From assembly GCA_905235495.1 (NCBI GenBank), contig CAJOMK010000121.1, positions 1 to 6,384 of the forward strand: DNA of 6,384 nucleotides, written 5' to 3'. This DNA is from an uncultured Methanobrevibacter sp. Lineage in GTDB: Archaea > Methanobacteriota > Methanobacteria > Methanobacteriales > Methanobacteriaceae. The notes under the pieces were generated by a model. That model saw only the letters and a program-made list of their open reading frames with translations, was not told where the DNA came from and did no database searches. The translations under genes and the position numbers were made by a program. Below are positions 1 through 6,265 of the stretch, in pieces. Position 1 is the stretch's first letter, and every line of letters begins with the position of its first letter.

Positions 1-75
1 ATATCTAATAGGAATCCTCCTATAAGACTTATCCTTTGCTATTTGTTTTGCTTCTTCTATATTGGGGTAAAACAT
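1..75 (-). CDS. trpE: Anthranilate synthase component I (TrpE), N-terminal fragment
   Basis: This is the first 25 codons of a minus-strand gene that leaves the window at position 1. The ATG is at 75-73, preceded by a good Shine-Dalgarno AAGGAG (complement of 85-90) with a 9-nt spacer. The translation begins MFYPNIEEAKQIAKDKS and continues with a Y-R-R-I-P-I stretch. The pattern of a short start, P-x-x-E-E, a short helix and then a basic x-I-P-I segment resembles the N-terminus of TrpE, which with the TrpG glutaminase converts chorismate to anthranilate in the cytoplasm, the first step of tryptophan synthesis. Independent support comes from TGTACA-type sites upstream, the known operator sequence of TrpY for the trp operon in Methanothermobacter. 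No catalytic residue is visible in so short a piece, so a related chorismate-using enzyme such as PabB cannot be excluded. Confidence 0.55.
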   Translation of the reverse strand, partial: MFYPNIEEAKQIAKDKSYRRIPIRY

Positions 76-118
76 TTTACTAATCTCCTTTTTAAACAAT
101 TGATTAATTTATTTATAA

Positions 119-128
119 AATATTATAA
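119..128 (-). promoter_or_regulatory. Candidate TATA element for the trpE-like gene
   Basis: On the minus strand the sequence reads about TTTATAATAT, some 45-50 bp upstream of the trpE-like ATG. An archaeal start site about 25 bp downstream would fall near 95-100 and leave a short leader containing the AAGGAG. The spacer is so A/T-rich that other TATA-like stretches compete. Confidence 0.3.
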
Positions 129-146
129 AATGTATATTTTATTATG

Positions 147-192
147 TATAATGTACTATTTAAATCTTTGTTGTATAAAAATGTACATTATA
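147..192. promoter_or_regulatory. Candidate TRP-box operator (TrpY-type), inverted repeat
   Basis: A perfect 10-bp inverted repeat, TATAATGTAC (147-156) and GTACATTATA (183-192), lies upstream of the trpE-like start. It includes an exact TGTACA at 182-187 and a one-mismatch TGTACT at 152-157. Degenerate TGTATA copies occur at 131-136, 145-150 and 172-177. TGTACA is the established TRP-box consensus bound by the archaeal repressor TrpY in the trpY-trpE intergenic region of Methanothermobacter thermautotrophicus. A likely minus-strand TATA element lies between these sites and the gene (about 119-128), so bound protein would sit just upstream of the promoter. A TrpY role here is inferred, and the base composition makes chance A/T matches common, though the GTAC cores are less expected. 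Confidence 0.5.
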
Positions 193-203
193 TTAAAAGT
201 GAA

Positions 204-277
204 GAATTTGAATGAAGTATTAAAATCAATCTATAAAAAAGAATTTGAATGAAGCATTATAATTAATTATAAAAAAA
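204..277. repeat. Imperfect 37-bp tandem repeat, two copies
   Basis: Two adjacent 37-bp units (204-240 and 241-277) both begin GAATTTGAATGAAG and match at 30 of 37 positions without gaps. The first 14 bases are identical, and differences gather in the A/T-rich second half. The unit is not a multiple of three and contains stops, so it is not coding. It lies in the divergent spacer between the trpE-like gene and trkH. No function is apparent; slippage or local duplication is the simplest origin. Confidence 0.75.
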
Positions 278-280
278 TTT

Positions 281-310
281 AATAATATAAAATATAATAA
301 TATAAAATAT
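281..310. repeat. Perfect 15-bp tandem repeat with TATA-like cores
   Basis: AATAATATAAAATAT occurs twice head to tail (281-295 and 296-310) without a mismatch. Each copy contains a TATAAAATAT core that could act as an archaeal TATA box for the plus-strand trkH gene. The second copy would place transcription start near 330-335 and give a leader of about 55 nt. The repeat is directly visible; the promoter role is a guess in an A/T-saturated spacer. Confidence 0.6.
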
Positions 311-378
311 TTACAATAAGAATAATAAAAAAATAATTGAATTATTCAAAACCCAATTCAAGTGGAAAATCTACTAAA

Positions 379-383
379 GGTGA
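379..383 (+). promoter_or_regulatory. Shine-Dalgarno GGTGA that fixes the trkH start
   Basis: GGTGA ends 4 nt before the ATG at 388 and is the usual archaeal complement to the 16S rRNA 3' end. The reading frame is open further upstream to a TTG at 337, but that codon has no ribosome binding site, so 388 is the better start. Confidence 0.6.
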
Positions 384-387
384 ATCT

Positions 388-1858
388 ATGAGGTTAAACT
401 ATCTATCAATGCAAGATATTAAGATTATTTTATATTATCTTGGAAATATTATGATTGGAGTAGGGGCAGTGTTAATGGTTCCTATAATCGTAGATGTAGC
501 CTTTAGAGAATTCTGTTATCCAATCGGTTTGATTCCACCTTTGATTTCAATGGGATTAGGATATTTTTGTTTATGCATTTAGAGAATATGATAAGCTTAA
601 GTTTAAGCATAGTATGCTCATATCAAGTCTTACATGGCTGTGGGCTGGATTTGTAGCTGCATTGATCATGATGCTGATATTGGACATGTCATTCATAGAC
701 GCCTTTTTTGAAAACATTTCTGCATGGACGGGTAGTGGATTGACCATGATCAATGATGTGGAATCCTTACCAATGTCTATACTATTTTTAAGAAGTTTAG
801 AACAATGGGTTGGAGGCCTTGGAGTAGTAATTATCTTTATAAGCGTACTCATCAAGCCAGGAACTTCTGCATTTAAACTATATAAGTCCGAGGCAAGAGA
901 AGATAGGATAAAACCAAATATAAAAAATACTCTTAAGAAAACAATACAAATATATGGCATTTATACTATAATGGGAATATTCCTCTACATTTTGGCTGGA
1001 CTGCCTATTTTTGATGCGGTAAATCTGACATTTACAACAATATCCACTGGTGGAATGTCAATAAAAAATGCAAATGTTGGATTTTACAACAATGATATGA
1101 TATACATTATTACAATGTTCCTGATGATATTAGGAGCAACAAGCTTTACCGTCCATTATAAGATGTATAAAGAAAAAAGGTTTGCTCTGATAAAGGATGT
1201 CCAATTCAAATTCATGATTATAAGCATTGCAATCAGTGGAATAATAGTTGCATTAATTACACATATGGCTCCTATGAATATCGTATTCCATATAGTTTCA
1301 GCAATTACAACAACAGGTGCAAATATAGCAAGCCCAAGTGAATTGGCATCATGGGCACCTTCAGTTTTGATAGTCATAATGGTTTTGATGGTGATGGGTG
1401 GTTCCTCAGGATCAACAGTAGGTGCTGTAAAGATCATTAGGATAATCACTGTCTTGAAAAGCATAAGCATTACTGTTACAAATGTGGTTTCTCCAGGAAG
1501 AATTGTTAAAACCAAAATATCTGAGAAGACAATAGGCGAAGGGGAAATGAAGGAATCCTCATCCTATATTGCAGCCTATCTGTTCTTCCTATTGATTGGA
1601 TGGGTAATAATGTCTTTCTATACAGACAACCCAATGAATGCATTGTTTGATGTCACAACCACAATAGGTAATGTCGGTTTGAGTACAGGAGTAATTAATG
1701 GAAGCTTGGACACCGTTCCGAAAGTAATGCTGATATTTTTAATGTGGTTAGGAAGATTGGAAATAATTCCTATCCTACTTACACTCAAACTTGGATACGG
1801 CAGTGCCAAACAAAGTCTTAAGTTGATAAAAAGATTATTGAAAAATAGAATAAGTTAA
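388..1858 (+). pseudogene. trkH: TrkH/KtrB-family K+ transporter subunit, split by a +1 frameshift
   Basis: This encodes the membrane subunit of a Trk/Ktr potassium uptake system. The frame from ATG 388 stops at 580-582, while the rest of the protein continues in another frame to 1858. Removing one T from the T5 run at 564-568 joins them (GYFVYAFREYDKLKFKH) and gives 489 residues, a normal family length. The rebuilt protein shows four pore-loop filters: TGSGLT (about residue 114), TISTGGMS (217), ITTTGAN (306) and TIGNVGLST (425). It also has the conserved GGSSGST segment (about 337) and a late GRLEI (455). Translation could restart at ATG 614, which lacks a ribosome binding site and would lose the first membrane helices. 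The frame is otherwise clean for over 1.2 kb. The extra T may be a real mutation, a phase-variable state or a read error. No TrkA/KtrA (RCK) gene is in the window. The channel-like gene begins 53 bp downstream and may be cotranscribed. Confidence 0.85.
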
Positions 1859-1911
1859 TTTAATTAAGAAGAAAATATAAATATAGTATTAAAAAGATAA
1901 CGAGGAAAAGT

Positions 1912-2766
1912 ATGGATAGAATATTTAGTTTTATAGGACCTTATGAACGTTTGATATACCTATTTTTAGGGATATTTATATTTTTAGCACTTTATTTTGG
2001 AAGTTCATATCTTATTAGATATATCAAGAAATTTAGGCACAACAGACTATTGAATTCAACAGAATATCTGCCTGAAGAGACTCAAACCTTAAAGCAAGTA
2101 TTTTATCTCATCATCCTGACACTTTGTTTTGTAGATATCATTTATTCCCTAATATTTTGGACTACAACTGTATTTTATGTGCATTTCATATTTTTTTGAT
2201 ATAATTGCTTCATTAATTGCTTGTTTGGCAATTAAAAAAGAAAGCAAAATGGAAAAATTAATCTTTATACTATTACTCCCATTATCTTAATTTGCACATA
2301 TGACTTGATGAACCGGCAATACTGATATTAATATTATTAGGCATTCACTTTATAGGATTGGCTTATGTAATAAAAATCTATTACACTAAGTTTATTCATT
2401 ATACTGAATCAAACGGATTAGGAATAAGTATCCTATTATTATTTGGAATTGTATTTATCAGTATTTATCAGTTTTATTTCCACATCATTTACCGAAGGAA
2501 AAGATCTGTTAGATTCCTTGGTAATGGTTTCAAATGCATTTACAAGTAATGGTTATGCTGTATTAGGGAATAGTCCCATAGGTAAATTAAATGGCATATT
2601 CCTTGTTTGGGGAGGATACATACTATCTGGAGTAGGTACAGCTACATTAACTACAGCACTTCTCTCAAAACACTTCAATAAAAGATTTGAAGAATTAGAA
2701 GAGTTAATTAGGAACAATAACTCTGATATGAGTAGTGATTTGAAAAAAGAAGAAAATAATAAATAA
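1912..2766 (+). pseudogene. K+-channel-like membrane protein, multiply frameshifted
   Basis: This starts at ATG 1912 behind GAGG (1902-1905). The first frame ends at 2199, and homology-like sequence continues through all three frames to TAA 2764-2766. The inferred lesions are an extra T in the T7 run 2191-2197, a missing base near the C run 2278-2280, a missing base near 2303-2306, and a duplicated 10-mer at 2451-2470. Repairing them yields about 281 residues. The product has several hydrophobic helices, then a re-entrant segment LVMVSNAFTSNGYAVLGNSP and a last helix GIFLVWGGYILSGVGTATL. The C-terminus is charged and helical (FNKRFEELEELI, then a Lys/Glu-rich end). This pore loop, inner helix and tail order resembles two-pore-helix ion channels (Ion_trans_2 type) with six or more membrane segments. 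The filter NGYAV departs from canonical TVGYGD, so ion selectivity is uncertain. It directly follows trkH, consistent with K+ handling. The family call is moderate; the disruption is clear. Confidence 0.65.
2451..2470. repeat. Exact 10-bp tandem duplication that breaks the channel-like gene
   Basis: GTATTTATCA occurs twice in immediate succession (2451-2460, 2461-2470). Deleting one copy restores a continuous frame, reading FGIVFISFISTSFTEGKD across the junction. Ten bases is not a multiple of three, so the duplication alone inactivates the gene. It looks like a recent replication-slippage event. Confidence 0.85.
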
Positions 2767-2912
2767 TACTTGAAAAATTATTAAAAAAAAAGAAATTTTA
2801 TTTAGATGAAAATATTTTAAAAAATATTAAAAAAAGTAAATTATCTAGATAAAATATTTTCAAAAAATTTCAAAAAAAAGGATAAAATATATCCTCAACT
2901 ATTTTTTTAAAT
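2767..2912. other. Convergent A/T-rich spacer
   Basis: This spacer lies between the 3' ends of the channel-like gene (plus) and copA (minus). It holds a 13-bp inverted repeat, TGAAAATATTTTA (2807-2819) with its complement at 2850-2862 around a 30-bp loop, and the hairpin at 2879-2895 described separately. No coding sequence is visible. The 13-bp repeat is almost pure A/T and partly self-palindromic, so it may have no role. Confidence 0.6.
2871..2895 (-). terminator. Hairpin plus U-tract terminator for copA
   Basis: On the minus strand a small hairpin AGGATA-TATTT-TATCCT (complement of 2879-2895) runs straight into eight T residues and then G-A-A-A and six more T. It starts 17 bp past the copA stop. 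U-tracts are the main intrinsic termination signal in archaea, and the stem may help. On the plus strand the same stem is followed seven bases later by a T7 run (2902-2908), so it could also serve the opposite gene. Confidence 0.6.
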
Positions 2913-5384
2913 TTATCTTTTAATTGGTGGCACATAACCTTTCAATAGCAGTGATAAACTAATCACTGTAACTGAACTTAATGCCATAGCAAGTCCTGCC
3001 CATTCCGGCTTAAATACTATGCCAAACAATAGGAACAGCAGTCCTGCTGCTGCAGGAACAAGCAACATATTATATGCAAATGCCCAAAAAAGGTTTTCCT
3101 TAATTCTTGTCATGACTTTTTTAGAGAACTGTATGGAAGCCACCACATTTTCAAGATCTCCTTCCATGATTACAATGTCACCGCTTTCCATAGCAATATC
3201 AGTGCCATTTCCCATAGCTACACCGACATCTGCTTGAGACAATGCAGGAGCATCGTTGATTCCATCTCCAACGAATAAGACTCTTTTACCCTCTTTTTGA
3301 AGTGCTTGAACCTTATCCAACTTGTCATTAGGAAGCACATTAGCCATTACATTATCAATGCCTACAGCATTCGCTACGGAAGAAGCTGTCTTTTCATTGT
3401 CTCCTGTAAGCATATATGTTTCAATGCCCATCTTATGAAGTTCATCAATAGCCTTTTTGGAGCTAGATTTGATCTTATCCATCAAAGTGATGATTCCTTT
3501 TATTTCACCATTTACAGCCATGACAATGCTTGTTTTTGCATCATTGACAAAAGCATCAAACTTCTCTAAAACCTCTTGAGAAACTTTCACTTCCTCTGAT
3601 TCCATAAGCTTAAGGTTACCTGCCAAAACAGCCTTTTCTTCACCATCAATATCTACATTTGCCCTTAAACCCTTACCAGTGATGTTTTCAAAGTCATCTA
3701 CAGCCAATAGCGGGAGATCCTCTTTACCATCATTTGCCAATTTGATATTGTTAGACTTGAATCTGTTTAAGATGGATTTGGCAATTGGGTGGTTTGAATT
3801 GTTTTCAACACTTGACAATATTTGAAGGAACTTGCCCTCTTCCATATCAAAGGTTTCAATGTCTGCCACTTCAGGCTTACCTTCTGTAATGGTTCCTGTC
3901 TTGTCAAATACACATACATCAACATCTTTGGAGCTTTCTAAAGTTTCACCGTTCTTGATTAATATTCCATACTCTGCAGCTCTTCCAACACCTACAGTAA
4001 CCGCTGTTGGGGTAGCAAGACCAAGTGAACATGGACATGCAACAACAAAAACTGAAACAAGACAAGTAAGAGCAAACAATAAACCAGAATGGCCTACAAA
4101 GTGCCATAATAGGAACACAATGATAGCAATTGTAAGGATAACAGGTATAAACCATGCCACAATCTTATTTGCAAGTCTTTGTACAGGAGGTTTTGATCCT
4201 TGTGCCTTTTCTACAATCTGAATAATTTGTGATAAAACTGTTTCAGAGCCTATCTTCTGTGTTTCAACCTTTAAGACACCATCTTGATTAATTGTACCTG
4301 AAAAAACATCGATTCCTACCTTTTTAAGTTTAGGAACAGGCTCTCCTGTAATCATGGCCCCATCAACATAGCTTTCACCATCAACTACTATGGAATCAGC
4401 AGGTATCTTTTCACCAGGCTTTACAAGTAAAATGTCACCAATATTGATATCCTCAATGTCTATTTCCTTTTCTACTGTGTTTCCTTCATCATCAGTTGTT
4501 ACAAGAGTAGCTGTTTTTGGCTGAAGACCAATAAGCTCCTTGATGGAAGATGATGTTTTTCTCTTAGCTCTTGCTTCAAGATAACGTCCGATTGTCAAGA
4601 AGGGAGGCAACATTAATGCAGATTCATAAAACATAAAGCTTGAATCGAGGACTATTCCAAAGGTACCCAATACACTTGATACAAATGCTACAAGAATACC
4701 CATAGAATACATTACATCCATGTCTAAGTTCTTGTGCTTAAAGGAGTTCCAACCTGCCTTTAAAATTGGATAGCTAACATAGCAGAATGGGAAAATAGCT
4801 ATTATCAAGGACAATTGACCCATAGTCAATGGATGAACCATTATCTTAAAATGCCTTATAGCAATCAATATTGCTGCAAAGAAAAAACCTACAATGATTC
4901 TGTATAATTTGCCTCTTAGATCCTTTTGGTACCTTTCCTCTTCATCCATTACATCAAGTTCACCATCAAGGCCAATGTATTCAAATCCCAACATTTCAAT
5001 GGTTTTTTGAATCTCCTTGAGATTCAGCATATCCCTATAATATTTGATGGTGACCTTTTGATTGGATAAATTGGCATTGGCTTCAACTACACCATCAACA
5101 CGTGGCAAGAACCTTTCCACATTGTTAACGCAGGAAGCGCAATGCATGCCCTCAATCTGAATTACAACTTCATCTTTTGGAACTGTAAATCCTACGGACT
5201 CTACAATATTGTCAATAAGATCAGGAGAAATCTTATCATTTAATACAATATGGGCCTTATTGGTGTTTAAGTCCACATTGATGGATTCCACTTCATCAAG
5301 CTTACCAAGTGACTTCTCTACAAGCAAAGAGCAAGAAGAGCAGTGCATACCATCTACTGGAATATCCAATTCTTTTTGAGCCAT
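2913..5384 (-). CDS. copA: Cu(I)-exporting P1B-type ATPase
   Basis: This 823-residue membrane ATPase pumps Cu(I) (possibly Ag(I)) out of the cytoplasm using ATP. Two N-terminal heavy-metal-associated domains carry GMHCSSC (residues 12-18) and GMHCASC (79-85). Membrane helices begin near 161. The actuator domain has TGEP (346-349). The ion-binding helix has CPC (450-452). The phosphorylation loop has DKTGT with Asp494, followed by the His-Pro of the nucleotide-binding domain (532-533) and the hinge GDGINDAP (706-713). The last two helices contain Tyr771-Asn772 and M800-x-x-S803-S804, the Cu(I)-type residues. All key motifs are present and the length is typical. The ATG at 5384 follows a strong AAGGAGG (complement of 5391-5397) with a 6-nt spacer. 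It lies 198 bp downstream of the copZ-like gene on the same strand, so the two form a copper-export pair. Substrate is assigned by motif, not by assay. Confidence 0.95.
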   Translation of the reverse strand: MAQKELDIPVDGMHCSSCSLLVEKSLGKLDEVESINVDLNTNKAHIVLNDKISPDLIDNIVESVGFTVPKDEVVIQIEGMHCASCVNNVERFLPRVDGVVEANANLSNQKVTIKYYRDMLNLKEIQKTIEMLGFEYIGLDGELDVMDEEERYQKDLRGKLYRIIVGFFFAAILIAIRHFKIMVHPLTMGQLSLIIAIFPFCYVSYPILKAGWNSFKHKNLDMDVMYSMGILVAFVSSVLGTFGIVLDSSFMFYESALMLPPFLTIGRYLEARAKRKTSSSIKELIGLQPKTATLVTTDDEGNTVEKEIDIEDINIGDILLVKPGEKIPADSIVVDGESYVDGAMITGEPVPKLKKVGIDVFSGTINQDGVLKVETQKIGSETVLSQIIQIVEKAQGSKPPVQRLANKIVAWFIPVILTIAIIVFLLWHFVGHSGLLFALTCLVSVFVVACPCSLGLATPTAVTVGVGRAAEYGILIKNGETLESSKDVDVCVFDKTGTITEGKPEVADIETFDMEEGKFLQILSSVENNSNHPIAKSILNRFKSNNIKLANDGKEDLPLLAVDDFENITGKGLRANVDIDGEEKAVLAGNLKLMESEEVKVSQEVLEKFDAFVNDAKTSIVMAVNGEIKGIITLMDKIKSSSKKAIDELHKMGIETYMLTGDNEKTASSVANAVGIDNVMANVLPNDKLDKVQALQKEGKRVLFVGDGINDAPALSQADVGVAMGNGTDIAMESGDIVIMEGDLENVVASIQFSKKVMTRIKENLFWAFAYNMLLVPAAAGLLFLLFGIVFKPEWAGLAMALSSVTVISLSLLLKGYVPPIKR

Positions 5385-5438
5385 ATAATTCCTCCTTGAT
5401 TATTCAACACATTTAAAATATTCTTTATTATACGAATT

Positions 5439-5450
5439 AATTTATTAAGC
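5439..5450 (-). promoter_or_regulatory. Candidate TATA element for copA
   Basis: The minus strand reads GCTTAATAAATT here, about 55-65 bp upstream of the copA ATG. A start about 25 bp further on would leave a leader of roughly 30 nt holding the AAGGAGG. Another TATA-like stretch at 5424-5434 is an alternative. Confidence 0.25.
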
Positions 5451-5467
5451 CCAGTTTAACAATTTTG

Positions 5468-5500
5468 AAAAATAATTAGAATTATTAAAAATAATTAGAA
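5468..5500. promoter_or_regulatory. Palindrome and 14-bp direct repeat upstream of copA
   Basis: AATAATT-AG-AATTATT (5471-5486) is a perfect 7+2+7 inverted repeat. It overlaps the first copy of a perfect 14-bp direct repeat, AAAAATAATTAGAA, at 5468-5481 and 5487-5500. It lies 85-115 bp upstream of the copA start, just upstream of the likely promoter. This arrangement would suit an operator for a dimeric regulator of copA, but no known copper-regulator motif is recognised and the A/T content makes chance symmetry easy. Confidence 0.35.
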
Positions 5501-5540
5501 ATAGGAAAATGAATTGAAGTTAAATAAAGTATTTAAAAAT

Positions 5541-5577
5541 GATAAAAAAATAAGAAAAATAGTTAAAAAAATAACTA
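5541..5577 (-). terminator. U-tract terminator for the copZ-like gene
   Basis: Just past the copZ-like stop, the minus strand has a weak stem TAGTTA-(T6)-TAACTA (complement of 5560-5577). It is followed by T5, C-T-T-A and T7. Successive U-tracts like these are typical archaeal termination signals. They suggest copZ is transcribed mainly as its own unit, with copA started separately, though read-through is possible. Confidence 0.55.
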
Positions 5578-5582
5578 AATGC

Positions 5583-5795
5583 TTATTCTACATCAAATCC
5601 TGCTTCTTTAACTGCACTAGCTAAATCCACATCAGATACTTTTTCATTATCATATTCAACTTCTACTTTGTTAGCGTCTAAATCTACAACAGCAGATTCT
5701 ACACCGTCTAAATCCATCATGGAAAGTTCAACAGCTTTTGCACATGAAGGACAGTGCATTCCAACGACTTTCACTTCTTTTTTATCGATTGCCAT
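5583..5795 (-). CDS. copZ: Copper chaperone, single heavy-metal-associated domain
   Basis: This 70-residue soluble protein is essentially one heavy-metal-associated domain with the Cu(I)-binding motif GMHCPSC near residues 12-18. The rest follows the usual fold, including LDGVESAVVDLDANKVEVEY and a final KEAGFDVE. Such chaperones bind Cu(I) through the two cysteines and pass it to the N-terminal domains or the membrane entry site of CopA. The start is taken as ATG 5795, which has AGGTGA (complement of 5801-5806) 5 nt upstream. A GTG three codons earlier lies inside that ribosome binding site and is rejected. copA follows on the same strand. The family fit is strong; the partner and metal are inferred from context and motif, and a mercury-type carrier is less likely beside a Cu(I) ATPase. 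Confidence 0.9.
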   Translation of the reverse strand: MAIDKKEVKVVGMHCPSCAKAVELSMMDLDGVESAVVDLDANKVEVEYDNEKVSDVDLASAVKEAGFDVE

Positions 5796-5846
5796 AAGTT
5801 TCACCTATAAAAAAATTTTTAATTATAATAATTTATGTTATACAAT

Positions 5847-5858
5847 AATATATATACC
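5847..5858 (-). promoter_or_regulatory. TATA box of the copZ-like gene
   Basis: The minus strand reads GGTATATATATT, about 52-63 bp upstream of the ATG at 5795. A start roughly 25 bp downstream would give a leader of about 30 nt containing the AGGTGA. A short inverted repeat, ATACC (5854-5858) and GGTAT (5877-5881), flanks the upstream side and touches the TATA box. It could be a repressor site, but at 5 bp it is weak evidence. Confidence 0.45.
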
Positions 5859-5974
5859 GCACAAATATAAGTTTTTGGTATGCCTAAAAATATTGAAAAT
5901 CATCAAAGAATAATTAAAAAATGAAGAATTAATAAAATAGTGAAAAAAATAAAATACAAATGAATGTAAATCGG

Positions 5975-5984
5975 TTTAAATTAA
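5975..5984 (+). promoter_or_regulatory. Candidate TATA element for the small plus-strand gene
   Basis: TTTAAATTAA lies 26-35 bp before ATG 6010. This is the spacing expected if transcription begins at or close to the start codon, giving a leaderless or nearly leaderless message. That would explain why no Shine-Dalgarno is seen before the gene. Confidence 0.3.
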
Positions 5985-6009
5985 TAGTATAATGTATATG
6001 TAAAATATA

Positions 6010-6260
6010 ATGAACGAAGCAGATTTTATTCAAGAAATTATGAAACAAGTTAACTTGACCGAAGACCAAGGAGGTATGGTTAACGAAATTTTCCAAAACA
6101 ACTTTATCGGTGGCAACAAAGGTGAAGGCATCATAGTTAACTAATTGTGGAAAGATTAGGTGTAGATAAGGCACAAGCTGAAACAATCGACACTATAGGT
6201 GCAGGGCTTCTTGCAACTGGTGTTTTAAACAAAATTTTAGGAATGTTCAAAAGAGAATAA
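6010..6260 (+). pseudogene. Small unrecognised protein gene with a one-base frameshift
   Basis: I do not recognise this family. From ATG 6010 the frame reads 44 residues (MNEADFIQEIMKQVNLTEDQ and so on, then GGNKGEGIIVN) and stops at 6142-6144. The next frame carries VERLGVDKAQAETIDTIGAG and a C-terminus LLATGVLNKILGMFKRE to TAA 6258-6260. Adding one base near 6141-6142 (AAC-TTA-ATT) joins them into about 83 residues. The rebuilt protein looks helical and soluble, with a Gly-rich turn in the middle and an amphipathic C-terminal helix, and shows no cysteine pair or signal peptide. Codon use looks coding in both halves. No ribosome binding site precedes the ATG. It is divergent from the copZ-like gene and convergent with the amidohydrolase-like gene. 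It may be a recent pseudogene, a sequencing error, or two short peptides; the single-gene reading is preferred. Confidence 0.55.
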
Positions 6261-6265
6261 TATTA

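Noticed and set aside
43..252. Plus-strand open frame of 69 codons in the first spacer
   Set aside because: It overlaps the trpE-like gene on the other strand, covers A/T-rich repeats, begins without a ribosome binding site and gives a low-complexity peptide.
204..310. CRISPR array
   Set aside because: The repeats are only two copies each, directly adjacent with no spacers, and A/T-rich without a conserved hairpin.
337..387. N-terminal extension of trkH from a TTG codon
   Set aside because: There is no ribosome binding site before the TTG, the extra residues are polar and unlike the family, and GGTGA directly precedes ATG 388.
564..568. Programmed ribosomal +1 frameshifting in trkH
   Set aside because: There is no rare-codon pause, stop-codon slip site or stimulatory structure, and TrkH proteins are not known to use recoding.
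571..960. Minus-strand open frame of 129 codons opposite trkH
   Set aside because: It lies opposite a clear TrkH reading frame with all pore motifs, and its translation has no recognisable domain.
2807..2862. 13-bp inverted repeat as a hairpin terminator
   Set aside because: The arms are nearly all A/T, contain a self-palindromic 10-mer and are 30 bp apart, so chance is likely; the GC-containing hairpin at 2879-2895 next to a T8 run is better.
3832..4221. Plus-strand open frame of 129 codons opposite copA
   Set aside because: It is antisense to the conserved phosphorylation and CPC region of the ATPase, so it is a composition shadow.
5929..6186. Minus-strand open frame of 85 codons opposite the small gene
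   Set aside because: It is rich in Phe, Leu and His from A/T composition, while the plus strand gives two coherent, compositionally normal halves.
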